Origin: Mesorhizobium amorphae
Lineage (GTDB): Bacteria > Pseudomonadota > Alphaproteobacteria > Rhizobiales > Rhizobiaceae
NCBI GenBank assembly: GCA_003240775.1
Contig: QFNI01000059.1
Coordinates: forward strand, 1 to 22,294
Length of the DNA stretch: 22,294 bases
Direction: 5' to 3'
In this document: positions 9,440 through 16,937 of the stretch, piece by piece
How positions within the stretch are numbered: position 1 is the stretch's first letter
Layout of the letters: each line of letters opens with the position of its first letter
Position numbers and translations under genes: made by a program
Notes under the pieces: generated by a model
Database searches by the model: none
Told to the model about the DNA's origin: nothing
The model's input: the letters and a program-made list of their open reading frames with translations, nothing else

Positions 9440-12100
9440 ATGGACGTCGTCGTCGTCGAATCGCCCACCAAGGCGAAAACGATCAACAAGTATCTCGGCC
9501 GCAATTACCACGTGCTGGCCTCGTTCGGCCATGTGCGCGACCTGCCGCCCAAGGACGGTTCGGTGCGCCCCGACGAAGACTTCGCCATGTCGTGGGAGGT
9601 GGATGGGCCTTCCGCCAAGCGACTGTCGGAAATCGCCAAGGCCGTGAAGGACGCCGACGGGCTGATTCTCGCCACCGACCCCGACCGCGAGGGCGAGGCG
9701 ATCTCGTGGCATGTTCTCGAGGTGCTGCGGCAGAAGAAGGTGCTGAAGGACAAGCCGGTGCGGCGCGTGACCTTCAACGCGATCACCAAGGAATCGGTGA
9801 AGGAAGCCTTCGCCAACCCGCGCGACATCGACACGCCGTTGGTGGATGCCTATCTGGCGCGCCGCGCGCTCGACTATCTCGTGGGTTTCACGCTGTCTCC
9901 CGTGCTCTGGCGCAAGCTGCCAGGTGCGCGATCGGCGGGCCGCGTGCAGTCGGTGGCCCTGCGGCTCGTCTGCGACCGCGAGGCCGAGATCGAACGCTTC
10001 GTCCGCGAGGAATACTGGCAGATCGCCGCCAATCTCGTGACGCCGCGCAAGGACCAGTTCCTGGCGCGTCTGACGGGCTTCGAGGGCAAGAAGCTCCAAA
10101 AGCTCGACATCAAGAACGAGGAGCAGGCGCAAGACATCAAGCGCATGCTCGAAGGCGCGGCATTCACGGTTTCGTCCGTGGAAGCCAAGCCGACCAAGCG
10201 CAATCCGTCACCGCCCTTCACCACGTCGACGCTGCAGCAGGCCGCATCCTCGCGGCTCGGCTTCTCTGCGAGCCGCACCATGCAGGTGGCGCAGCGGCTC
10301 TACGAGGGCGCCGAACTCGGCGGCGAGACGGCGGGCCTCATCACCTATATGCGAACTGACGGCGTCTCGATGGCGCCCGAGGCGTTGGAGAATGCGCGGC
10401 AGGTGATCCGCTCGGAATTCGGGCCGAACTACCTGCCGGAGAAGCCGCGCTTCTATTCGGCGAAGGCCAAGAATGCGCAGGAAGCGCACGAGGCCGTGCG
10501 GCCGACAGACTTCTCGCGTACGCCGCAATCGGTGCGGAAATATCTCGAGCCCGACCAGGCGCGCCTCTACGAGCTGATCTGGAAGCGAGCGCTGGCGAGC
10601 CAGATGCAGCCTGCCGAGATCGAGCGCACCACGGCCGAGATCGATGCGCGGAACGGCGCGCGCTCGGCGAACCTGCGCGCTGTGGGTTCCGTGGTCCGGT
10701 TCGATGGCTTCATCGCGGCCTACACCGACCAGCGCGACGAGGATTCCGAGGACGAGGAGAACCGCCGCCTGCCCGAGATCCGCTCGGGCGAAGCGGTGAC
10801 GCGCAGAGAGAGCGGGGAGCTGCCTGCCATCGAGGCGACCAAACACTCCACCGAGCCGCCGCCGCGCTATTCCGAGGCCTCGCTCATCAAGAAGATGGAG
10901 GAGCTCGGCATCGGGCGCCCCTCCACCTACGCGGCCACGCTGAAGACGCTCGAAGACCGCGAATATGTGACCATCGACAAGCGCAAGATGATCCCCCAGT
11001 CCAAGGGGCGCATCGTGACGGCGTTTCTCGAGAGCTTCTTCGAGCGCTACGTGGAGTATGACTTCACGGCTTCGCTCGAAGAGAAGCTCGACGAGATCTC
11101 CGACGGCAAGCTTTCGTGGAAGGCGGTGCTCGCCGACTTCTGGCGCGACTTCTCGGGCGCGGTCGGCGACATCAAGGAGCTGCGCGTCTCCGACGTGCTC
11201 GATGCGCTGAACGACGATCTTGCGCCGCTTCTTTTTCCCGCTCGCGAGGACGGCTCCAACCCGCGCACCTGCCCCAAATGCGGCACGGGTCAGCTCTCGC
11301 TGAAGCTCGGCCGCTACGGTGCCTTCGTCGGCTGCTCGAACTATCCCGAATGCGGCTTCACGCGCCAACTGGGCGAGACCGGTGAGCCGGGCGCGGAAGG
11401 CGGCGGCGAGGGTGAAGGCAACCGCACGCTCGGCACCGACCCCGACACGGGCGAGGAGATCACGCTGCGCTCGGGCCGCTTCGGGCCTTATGTCCAGCGC
11501 GGCGAAGGCAAGGAGGCCAAGCGCTCGTCCCTGCCCAAGGGCTGGACGCCGGCTTCCGTGGATCACGAGAAGGCCTTGTCGCTGCTGCGGCTGCCGCGCG
11601 ATGTCGGCACGCACCCCGAAACCGGCAAGATGATGTCGGCGGGGCTCGGCCGCTACGGGCCGTTCCTCCTGCATGACGGCACCTACGCCAATCTGGAATC
11701 GATCGAGGACGTCTTCACGATCGGTCTGAACCGAGCAGTCACCGTGCTGGCGGAGAAGAAGGAGAAGGGCGGTCGAGGGCGCGGCGGCGCGACACCGGCA
11801 GCGCTCAAGGCCCTGGGCGACCATCCCTCGGGCGGACCCGTCACGGTTCGCGAGGGGCGGTATGGCCCTTACGTGAACCACGGCAAGGTCAACGCGACCC
11901 TGCCCAAGGGCAAGGATCCCGCCAGCGTGACGCTGGACGAGGCGGTAGCGCTTCTTGCCGAACGCGAGGGCAAGACCGCCAAGCCCGCTCGCAAGGCGGC
12001 AGCGCCCAAGAAAGCGGCTCCGAAGAAGGAGGCTGCGGCCAAGAAGGCGCCGGCAGCCAAAAAGGCCGCAGCGCCCAAGCGCGCAGCCAAGGCAGGATAA
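9440..12100 (+). CDS. topA: DNA topoisomerase I (type IA)
   Basis: Relaxes negative supercoils through a transient 5'-phosphotyrosine link. The start is the ATG at 9440 giving MDVVVVESPTKAKTINKYLG, the usual family start; an in-frame TTG at 9422 is less likely. The 886 residues show the TOPRIM domain with E7 and the acidic triad D80-D82-E84 (ATDPDREGEA), strand-passage domains, and the catalytic tyrosine Y303 in LITYMRTDG. One complete four-cysteine zinc finger follows (C611, C614, C632, C638), then three GRxGP-type repeats (GRFGPYV, GRYGPFL, GRYGPYV) as in alphaproteobacterial enzymes. The last 45 or so residues are a Lys/Ala/Pro-rich, histone-H1-like tail, likely for nonspecific DNA binding. 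It is 2 bp from rnr and heads the topA-rnr-DUF983-NUDIX run. Confidence 0.97.
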   Translation: MDVVVVESPTKAKTINKYLGRNYHVLASFGHVRDLPPKDGSVRPDEDFAMSWEVDGPSAKRLSEIAKAVKDADGLILATDPDREGEAISWHVLEVLRQKKVLKDKPVRRVTFNAITKESVKEAFANPRDIDTPLVDAYLARRALDYLVGFTLSPVLWRKLPGARSAGRVQSVALRLVCDREAEIERFVREEYWQIAANLVTPRKDQFLARLTGFEGKKLQKLDIKNEEQAQDIKRMLEGAAFTVSSVEAKPTKRNPSPPFTTSTLQQAASSRLGFSASRTMQVAQRLYEGAELGGETAGLITYMRTDGVSMAPEALENARQVIRSEFGPNYLPEKPRFYSAKAKNAQEAHEAVRPTDFSRTPQSVRKYLEPDQARLYELIWKRALASQMQPAEIERTTAEIDARNGARSANLRAVGSVVRFDGFIAAYTDQRDEDSEDEENRRLPEIRSGEAVTRRESGELPAIEATKHSTEPPPRYSEASLIKKMEELGIGRPSTYAATLKTLEDREYVTIDKRKMIPQSKGRIVTAFLESFFERYVEYDFTASLEEKLDEISDGKLSWKAVLADFWRDFSGAVGDIKELRVSDVLDALNDDLAPLLFPAREDGSNPRTCPKCGTGQLSLKLGRYGAFVGCSNYPECGFTRQLGETGEPGAEGGGEGEGNRTLGTDPDTGEEITLRSGRFGPYVQRGEGKEAKRSSLPKGWTPASVDHEKALSLLRLPRDVGTHPETGKMMSAGLGRYGPFLLHDGTYANLESIEDVFTIGLNRAVTVLAEKKEKGGRGRGGATPAALKALGDHPSGGPVTVREGRYGPYVNHGKVNATLPKGKDPASVTLDEAVALLAEREGKTAKPARKAAAPKKAAPKKEAAAKKAPAAKKAAAPKRAAKAG

Positions 12101-12102
12101 GC

Positions 12103-14382
12103 ATGGCGCGACGCCTTCCCGGAAGCAAAGCCCCACGCGACCGGGAGGCACCCGCACGCGCAAGCGTCCTGCCGTCGGGCGAGGAGTTGCTGCGCTTCAT
12201 CCAGGACAACCCCGACCAGGCCGGGCGGCGTGAGATCGCGCGTGCCTTCGGTCTCAAGGGGTCCGACCGCATCTGGCTGAAGGAGAAGCTTCGCCTGCTC
12301 GAAGAAGAAGGGACGGTCACACGCAAGCGCAAGCGGCTGGCGCGTCCGGGGGAACTCCCTCCCGTGGGCACGCTGAAGGTGTTCGGCCGCAGCCCCGACG
12401 GCCAGCTTTTGGCGCGCTCGAACGGGGAAACGGACGGCCCGGTGGTGCTGATCGGTGCCTCGCGCGGCAAGGGCCCGGCGCCCGGCGTCGGCGACCGTGT
12501 GCTCGCCAAGATCTTCCGCAACGAAGGCGAGCGTGGCGAGACGGTCTGGACCGCCCGCGTGATGAAGGTGCTCGCACGGCGCGAGGATGCGCTTCTGGGC
12601 GTCGTGCGCCGCGCTGACGACGGCAGCCTGCGCCTCGACCCCACGCAGAAGCGCCTGCCGGAGATGCGAATCGAAGCGGACGACCTGAACGGCGCGGAGA
12701 TCGGCGATCTCGTCGAAGCCGAGGCGCAGCGTAGCGCCTACGGTCTGCCCCGCGCCCGCGTGCTGTCGGTGATCGGCTCGCTTCAAAGCGAGAAGGCGGT
12801 CTCGATGATCGCCATCCACGAGCACGGCATCCCCCACATCTTTCCCGCTGAAGTTATGGCCGAAGCCGAGGCAGCGAAGCTTGTGCCGCTCGCGTCGCGC
12901 GAGGACTGGCGCGATCTGCCGCTCGTCACCATCGATCCGGCCGACGCCAAGGATCACGACGATGCGGTGCATGGCGAGCCCGATACAGACGACAAGAACC
13001 CCGGCGGCGTGGTGGTCACCGTCGCGATCGCGGATGTGGCGGCCTATGTGCGCTCGGGCACCGCGCTCGACCGCGAAGCCTGGAACCGCGGCAACTCCGT
13101 CTATTTCCCCGACCGCGTCGTGCCGATGCTGCCCGAGCGCATCTCCAACGACCTGTGCTCGCTGCGAGAGGGCGTCGAGCGTCCTGCCCTCGCGGTGCGG
13201 ATGGTGTTCTCGTCGGATGGCCGCAAGATCCGCCACTCGTTCCACCGCATCCTGATGCGCTCGCATGCGCGGCTCGCCTATCCTCAGGCACAGGCGGCGA
13301 TCGATGGAAACGCGGACGAGAAGACGGCGCCCCTCCTGGAAACGATCCTGCGCCCGCTCTGGGACGCCTATGCGGTGCTCAAGCGCGGGCGGGCCGCGCG
13401 CGAGCCGCTGGAACTCGATCTCCCCGAACGCAAGATCCTCTTGAAGCCGGACGGCTCGGTGGACCGGGTGATCGTGCCCGAGCGGCTCGACGCCCATAAG
13501 CTCATCGAGGAGATGATGATCCAGGCCAATGTGGCCGCGGCCGAGACGCTCGAAGGCAAGCGCCAGAAGCTGCTCTTCCGCGTTCACGACGCGCCTTCGC
13601 TCGCCAAGCAGGAGTCGCTGCGCGACTATCTGCGGGGGATCGGCATGACGCTGGCGCGCGGGCCAGCGCTTCGGCCTGGCGCGTTCAACGCCATCCTGAC
13701 GCGCGTGCAGGGCTCGGCCTCGGAGGAACTGACCAACGAGGTGGTGCTGCGCTCGCAGAGCCAGGCGGAATATTCACCCGCCAATATCGGCCATTTCGGG
13801 CTGAACCTCCTGCGCTACGCGCACTTCACCTCGCCCATCCGCCGCTATGCGGATCTCGTGGTGCACCGTGCGCTGATCGGCGCGCTGGGGCTCGGGCCGG
13901 ATGGTCTGCAAGCGGCTGAGGAAGCACGGCTGGAGGAGACCGGCACCCATATCTCCCAGACCGAGCGGCGCGCGATGGCGGCCGAGCGCGACACGGTGGA
14001 CCGGCTCGTCGCCACCCACCTCGCGGGGCGCACGGGCGAGGTCTTCTCGGGCCGCGTGTCGGGTGTCACCAAGTCGGGCCTCTTCGTGCAGTTGCCCGAA
14101 TACGGCGCGGACGGCTTCATCCCCATTTCGACACTGGGCGACGACTACTATATCTTCGACGAGGCGACGCGCTCGCTTGTCGGCCGCTCCTCGGGCGAAG
14201 GCTTCCAGCTTGCCGACCGGGTGGAGGTGCGCCTCGTGCACGCGGCGCCGGTCGCAGGCGCCATGCAGTTCGCGATCGAAAGCGAACCCAAGAAACTTTC
14301 CGGCGACCGTCGCAGTTTCCACAAGGCGACAAAGGGCCGGGCCCGTGAGCGGGCGTCCGTGGGACGGGCCAGGAGGCGATAG
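12103..14382 (+). CDS. rnr: Ribonuclease R
   Basis: Processive 3'-5' exoribonuclease that degrades structured RNA, acting in mRNA decay and rRNA quality control. The 759 residues contain an N-terminal winged helix (about 22-80), cold-shock/OB regions (about 85-240) and the RNB catalytic domain. Its metal-binding aspartates read IDPADAKDHDDAVH, i.e. D278, D284, D286 and D287. A C-terminal S1 domain (GEVFSGRVSGVTKSGLFVQL..GFIP) precedes a basic tail ending RARERASVGRARRR. topA stops 2 bp before the ATG. The TAG stop shares its G with the GTG start of the DUF983 gene, which implies coupled translation. Confidence 0.97.
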   Translation: MARRLPGSKAPRDREAPARASVLPSGEELLRFIQDNPDQAGRREIARAFGLKGSDRIWLKEKLRLLEEEGTVTRKRKRLARPGELPPVGTLKVFGRSPDGQLLARSNGETDGPVVLIGASRGKGPAPGVGDRVLAKIFRNEGERGETVWTARVMKVLARREDALLGVVRRADDGSLRLDPTQKRLPEMRIEADDLNGAEIGDLVEAEAQRSAYGLPRARVLSVIGSLQSEKAVSMIAIHEHGIPHIFPAEVMAEAEAAKLVPLASREDWRDLPLVTIDPADAKDHDDAVHGEPDTDDKNPGGVVVTVAIADVAAYVRSGTALDREAWNRGNSVYFPDRVVPMLPERISNDLCSLREGVERPALAVRMVFSSDGRKIRHSFHRILMRSHARLAYPQAQAAIDGNADEKTAPLLETILRPLWDAYAVLKRGRAAREPLELDLPERKILLKPDGSVDRVIVPERLDAHKLIEEMMIQANVAAAETLEGKRQKLLFRVHDAPSLAKQESLRDYLRGIGMTLARGPALRPGAFNAILTRVQGSASEELTNEVVLRSQSQAEYSPANIGHFGLNLLRYAHFTSPIRRYADLVVHRALIGALGLGPDGLQAAEEARLEETGTHISQTERRAMAAERDTVDRLVATHLAGRTGEVFSGRVSGVTKSGLFVQLPEYGADGFIPISTLGDDYYIFDEATRSLVGRSSGEGFQLADRVEVRLVHAAPVAGAMQFAIESEPKKLSGDRRSFHKATKGRARERASVGRARRR

Positions 14383-14816
14383 TGAGCGAGATCATCTATC
14401 AGGCGGGAACGGAGGGCGCGGAAGAGCAGCGCTCCATCGTGCAGGCCATGTGGCGCGGCTTCCGCTGCCGCTGCCCGCGCTGCGGCGAAGGCAAGCTGTT
14501 CCGCGCCTTCGTGAAGACGGTCGATTCCTGCGAGCACTGCGGCGAAGTGATCGAGCACCACCGCGCGGACGATCTGCCCGCCTATCTCGTGATCTTCATC
14601 GTGGGCCATGTGGTGGTCGCGGGCTTCATGGGCATGGAGGCGACCACATCGCTGAGCGCCTGGCAGCATCTGGCCATCTGGGTGCCGGTGACGATCGCGA
14701 TGTCGATAGCGCTGCTCCAGCCTGTGAAGGGCGCGACGGTCGGCCTGCAATGGGCGGCGCGGATGCACGGGTTCGGCGAGCATCACGACGAGATCGGGGA
14801 TCATCCCGAGCGGTGA
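14382..14816 (+). CDS. DUF983 zinc-ribbon membrane protein
   Basis: Small inner-membrane protein of the DUF983 family; molecular function unknown. The 144 residues begin with a GTG at 14382 that overlaps the rnr stop and has a perfect AGGAGG 5 nt upstream. A cytoplasmic zinc ribbon with two CxxC pairs (C31/C34 and C50/C53, plus C29) precedes two hydrophobic helices (about 67-89 and 96-113) and a polar, histidine-rich tail (GFGEHHDEIGDHPER). In alphaproteobacteria such genes also occur near cytochrome oxidase assembly genes, but here the neighbours are rnr and a NUDIX hydrolase. It overlaps the latter by GTGA. Confidence 0.9.
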   Translation: MSEIIYQAGTEGAEEQRSIVQAMWRGFRCRCPRCGEGKLFRAFVKTVDSCEHCGEVIEHHRADDLPAYLVIFIVGHVVVAGFMGMEATTSLSAWQHLAIWVPVTIAMSIALLQPVKGATVGLQWAARMHGFGEHHDEIGDHPER

Positions 14817-15508
14817 GCCTGCCTTTCGCTGCGGGCAGGCCAAAGGCCCTGCGCCCCAAGGACGCCGCCACCCTCCTGCTTCTGGACCGCTCGGATGGCC
14901 GCATCCGCGTGCTGATGGGCAAGCGCCATGCCTCGCTCGCCTTCATGGCGGATAAATACGTGTTCCCCGGCGGGCGCGTGGACCGCGACGACGCCTACAC
15001 CGCGTGCCCGTTCGATCTTCCGGCTGAGGATGCTGCGCGGAAAGGCGCTGCATCGAGCGCGGCACGCCTGCGCACGGTGGCGCTGGCAGCGATCCGCGAG
15101 ATGGCGGAAGAAGCCGGGATCCTGGTCGCCCGCCCTGGCGCCATCCGCGCACGGGGGGAAACATGGCAGGGTTTCCGCGAGCGTGGCCTCGCCCCCGCGC
15201 TCGGTGAGCTGCGCCTCGTGGCACGGGCCGAGACCCCGCCCGGCCAGTCGCGCCGCTTCGATTCGCGCTTCTTCGCCGCCTGGCACAGCCCGGGCTTCGT
15301 GCGGCTGGAAGGTGATGCATGCGGCGAGCTGAGCGACCTCTGCTGGCCGACGCTCGAGGAGGCCGCCGGCTTCGACATTCCCGACATCACGCGGATCATC
15401 CTGGAAGACCTGTCCGCGCGTCTCGTCCACGATCCCGATCTGCGGCCCGGCGGGCCCGCCTGCTTCTACCGCGAAAGGCGAGCGAACTGGGAACGCCACA
15501 CGATCTGA
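14813..15508 (+). CDS. NUDIX hydrolase
   Basis: Member of the Mg-dependent NUDIX family that cleaves nucleoside diphosphates linked to another group; substrate unknown. I place the start at the GTG at 14813, overlapping the DUF983 stop (GTGA), which gives 231 residues and MSLPFAAGRPKALRPKDAATLLLL; the open frame runs further upstream but only antisense-like or through rnr. The box is recognisable: GG (53-54) after YVFP and REMAEEAG (95-102). About 40 residues separate the two parts instead of the usual spacing, as in the NUDT19/RP2-like branch. The domain ends with DIPDITRIILEDL and FYRERRANWERHTI. It is coupled to DUF983; rpmG follows after 127 bp with its own candidate promoter. Confidence 0.9.
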   Translation: MSLPFAAGRPKALRPKDAATLLLLDRSDGRIRVLMGKRHASLAFMADKYVFPGGRVDRDDAYTACPFDLPAEDAARKGAASSAARLRTVALAAIREMAEEAGILVARPGAIRARGETWQGFRERGLAPALGELRLVARAETPPGQSRRFDSRFFAAWHSPGFVRLEGDACGELSDLCWPTLEEAAGFDIPDITRIILEDLSARLVHDPDLRPGGPACFYRERRANWERHTI

Positions 15509-15521
15509 GCCAATCCGGCCC

Positions 15522-15550
15522 TTGCCTGCGCGGGGGGTTCGCTGTATGGG
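15522..15550 (+). promoter_or_regulatory. Candidate rpmG promoter
   Basis: TTGCCT (15522-15527), a 17-bp spacer and TATGGG (15545-15550) give a start near 15557 and a leader of about 79 nt before rpmG. The -10 is moderate. rpmG could also be read through from the topA run. Confidence 0.4.
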
Positions 15551-15635
15551 TCGCGCCGATCGTCGCGCGCCCTGCCCGTCTCCTCGGGCCGACTGCCGGG
15601 CTGGCGAACCCACCCTTTTCGATTGGATCGTCCCG

Positions 15636-15803
15636 ATGGCCAAAGCCGCCAACATCAAGATCAAGCTTCTCTCGACGGCCGACACCGGCTTCTTCTACGT
15701 GACCAGCAAGAACAGCCGCACCAAGACCGACAAGCTTTCGTTCCGCAAGTACGACCCGATCGCGAAGAAGCACGTCGAGTTCAAGGAAACCAAGATCAAG
15801 TAA
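15636..15803 (+). CDS. rpmG: 50S ribosomal protein L33
   Basis: Small protein of the large ribosomal subunit near the E site. The start is the ATG at 15636, giving 55 residues (MAKAANIKIKLLSTADTGFF..); the frame is open upstream, but the family begins here. The sequence FYVTSKNSRTKTDKLSFRKYDPIAKKHVEFKETKIK is typical. There is no cysteine, so this is the zinc-independent (C-minus) form of L33, which does not depend on zinc supply. It is followed after 26 nt by a strong intrinsic terminator. Confidence 0.97.
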   Translation: MAKAANIKIKLLSTADTGFFYVTSKNSRTKTDKLSFRKYDPIAKKHVEFKETKIK

Positions 15804-15829
15804 GAGGCCGCCCATACGGCTCTCGACCG

Positions 15830-15858
15830 CGCCGCCCTTCGGGGCGGCGTTTTCGTTT
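15830..15858 (+). terminator. Intrinsic terminator of rpmG
   Basis: A perfect 8-bp stem CGCCGCCC / GGGCGGCG with a UUCG tetraloop (15838-15841) is followed by TTTTCGTTT. It is 26 nt after the rpmG stop and is a textbook Rho-independent terminator, probably ending the topA-to-rpmG region. Confidence 0.92.
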
Positions 15859-15875
15859 GAGGCGGATGACGGGTT

Positions 15876-15961
15876 GGCCGACCGGCATCAGCTTCGGGAC
15901 GAGGTGCCCAGGCGATGCCGGTCGGCCTGCTCCGATGGTCGGGAATTGCGGCGGCCCGACC
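15876..15961. repeat. Two consecutive inverted repeats between rpmG and divK
   Basis: The first is a perfect 14-bp inverted repeat, GGCCGACCGGCATC (15876-15889) and its complement (15914-15927), with a 24-nt loop. The second is a perfect 7-bp repeat, GGTCGGG (15937-15943) and CCCGACC (15955-15961). Neither has a T-tract and the rpmG terminator already lies upstream, so terminator function is not the obvious explanation. They could be a repetitive intergenic element, a protein-binding dyad or a structured RNA. No coding frame is supported here. Confidence 0.6.
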
Positions 15962-16040
15962 GATGGAGCGTCCTGCAACCATTGGTTAGCGGCAGTGGCC
16001 GCAGGACAGCCGGAGAATTGTCGCGCGCCGCGCGAAAGGC

Positions 16041-16106
16041 AACGGTTTGTTAACCGTTTATCACAAGCGGCTGACGTTAGGGTAAAGCGCTAACCCTGTT
16101 CGGGTT
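16041..16106. repeat. Hairpins downstream of divK
   Basis: A perfect 7-bp stem with tetraloop, AACGGTT-TGTT-AACCGTT (16041-16058), and a 5-bp stem, AACCC / GGGTT (16092-16106), lie within 75 bp after the divK stop. Read on the divK strand, the second is only 8 nt past the stop and neither is followed by a good U-tract. One of them may act as a weak divK terminator. The rest of 15804-16114 contains nothing else I can support. Confidence 0.4.
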
Positions 16107-16114
16107 CAGTTGGG

Positions 16115-16486
16115 TCAGGCGTCGCCGAGATAGGACTTGATGGTCTCGATGAAGCGCGGCACCGAGATGGGCTTGGAGATATAAGCCTCGCACCCGCCCT
16201 GACGGATGCGCTCTTCATCGCCCTTCATGGCAAAGGCCGTCACAGCGATCACCGGAATCGTGTGAAGATCGTCGTCCTGCTTGAGCCACTTGGTGACTTC
16301 GAGGCCCGATACTTCCGGCAACTGGATGTCCATCAGGATGAGGTCGGGGCGGTGGGAGCGCGCGAGGTCGAGCGCCTCGAGGCCGTTGCGGGTGCGAACC
16401 GTGTCGTAGCCGCTCGCCTCGATCAGGTCGCGGAAGAGCTTCATGTTGAGTTCGTTGTCTTCCACGATCATCACCTTCTTGGACAT
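16115..16486 (-). CDS. divK: Single-domain response regulator DivK
   Basis: Receiver-only protein of the alphaproteobacterial cell-cycle phosphorelay. In Caulobacter it is phosphorylated by DivJ, dephosphorylated by PleC, and acts through DivL and CckA to lower CtrA activity. The 123 residues start at the ATG at 16486 (MSKKVMIVEDNELNMKLF), after GAGGCGGGG as ribosome binding site; the longer open frame upstream is not needed. The receiver motifs are complete: E9-D10, the phospho-acceptor D53 (LMDIQLPEVSG), T83 and K105 (ISKPI). There is no output domain. The identity rests on sequence feel and on the DUF3572 neighbour. Its usual partner pleD is absent next to it. Confidence 0.93.
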   Translation of the reverse strand: MSKKVMIVEDNELNMKLFRDLIEASGYDTVRTRNGLEALDLARSHRPDLILMDIQLPEVSGLEVTKWLKQDDDLHTIPVIAVTAFAMKGDEERIRQGGCEAYISKPISVPRFIETIKSYLGDA

Positions 16487-16496
16487 GCCCCGCCTC

Positions 16497-16547
16497 GATT
16501 CGTTCCGCCGCGCCTCTGTGTAGCATGCGGGCCGAATCGCGCGATTC
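16497..16547. promoter_or_regulatory. Cluster of GANTC (CcrM) sites in the divK/DUF3572 intergenic region
   Basis: A perfect 14-bp palindrome, GAATCGCGCGATTC (16534-16547), contains two GANTC sites, and a third (16497-16501) lies 10 bp before the divK ATG. GANTC is the methylation site of the cell-cycle methyltransferase CcrM of alphaproteobacteria. The palindrome sits about 50 bp upstream of divK. Methylation-dependent control of divK is an inference; no clear promoter boxes are visible. Confidence 0.4.
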
Positions 16548-16628
16548 CCCAAAACCCGATGAGAGCGGCTCGAGCCACGGAACGAAACGTGGTTGCCCCT
16601 TTGCCACAGGACCTGATAGCCCCGATCC

Positions 16629-16934
16629 ATGCGCGACAAGCCGACGAGAATGGACAAGGAATCGGCCGAAGCCCTGGCGATCAAGGGGCTCGGCTTCATC
16701 GCGGCCGATCCCGAGCTTCTGCCACGCTTCCTGTCGATCACCGGCATTGAGGCCGGGCAGATACGGACAGCTGCGCGCGAGCCCGGATTCCTCGCCGGCG
16801 TCCTCCAGTTCCTGCTCAACCACGAGCCCACTCTCCTGCAATTCGCAGAGGCTGCGGGAATAGCGCCCCAGACCGTTGGCGAGGCGCTGCGCCGCCTGCC
16901 CTTCGGCGGCGAGAACTATGAAAGGTCGACCTGA
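16629..16934 (+). CDS. DUF3572 family protein
   Basis: Small protein of unknown function typical of Rhizobiales and found next to divK. The 101 residues from the ATG at 16629 read MRDKPTRMDKESAEALAIKGL and then an all-helical region with LLPRFLSITGIEAGQIRTAA, FLAGVLQFLLNHEPTLLQFA and a C-terminal helix. A second ATG at 16650 is also possible; neither has a strong ribosome binding site. There is no signal peptide. It is divergent from divK (142 bp between starts) and 3 bp from the next gene, so it likely heads a small operon with the HAD-like gene. Confidence 0.88.
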   Translation: MRDKPTRMDKESAEALAIKGLGFIAADPELLPRFLSITGIEAGQIRTAAREPGFLAGVLQFLLNHEPTLLQFAEAAGIAPQTVGEALRRLPFGGENYERST

Positions 16935-16937
16935 CCC

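Noticed and set aside
9130..9504. A 124-codon frame on the minus strand across the topA leader.
   Set aside because: It overlaps both the 69-aa gene and the topA start, has no good ribosome binding site and no sensible domain. The 69-aa frame in the same area has a perfect GGAGG instead.
10208..12163. A 651-codon open frame on the minus strand opposite topA.
   Set aside because: Shadow of topA; composition is Arg/Leu/Gly-rich and no motif is visible.
11869..13587. A 572-codon open frame on the minus strand opposite the topA end and rnr.
   Set aside because: Shadow of two certain genes with the same histidine/arginine-rich artefact composition.
3818..16090. The 13-mer TAGGGTAAAGCGC occurs at 3818-3830 and at 16078-16090.
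   Set aside because: Several shared 13-mers are expected by chance in 22 kb, and the flanking sequences do not match.
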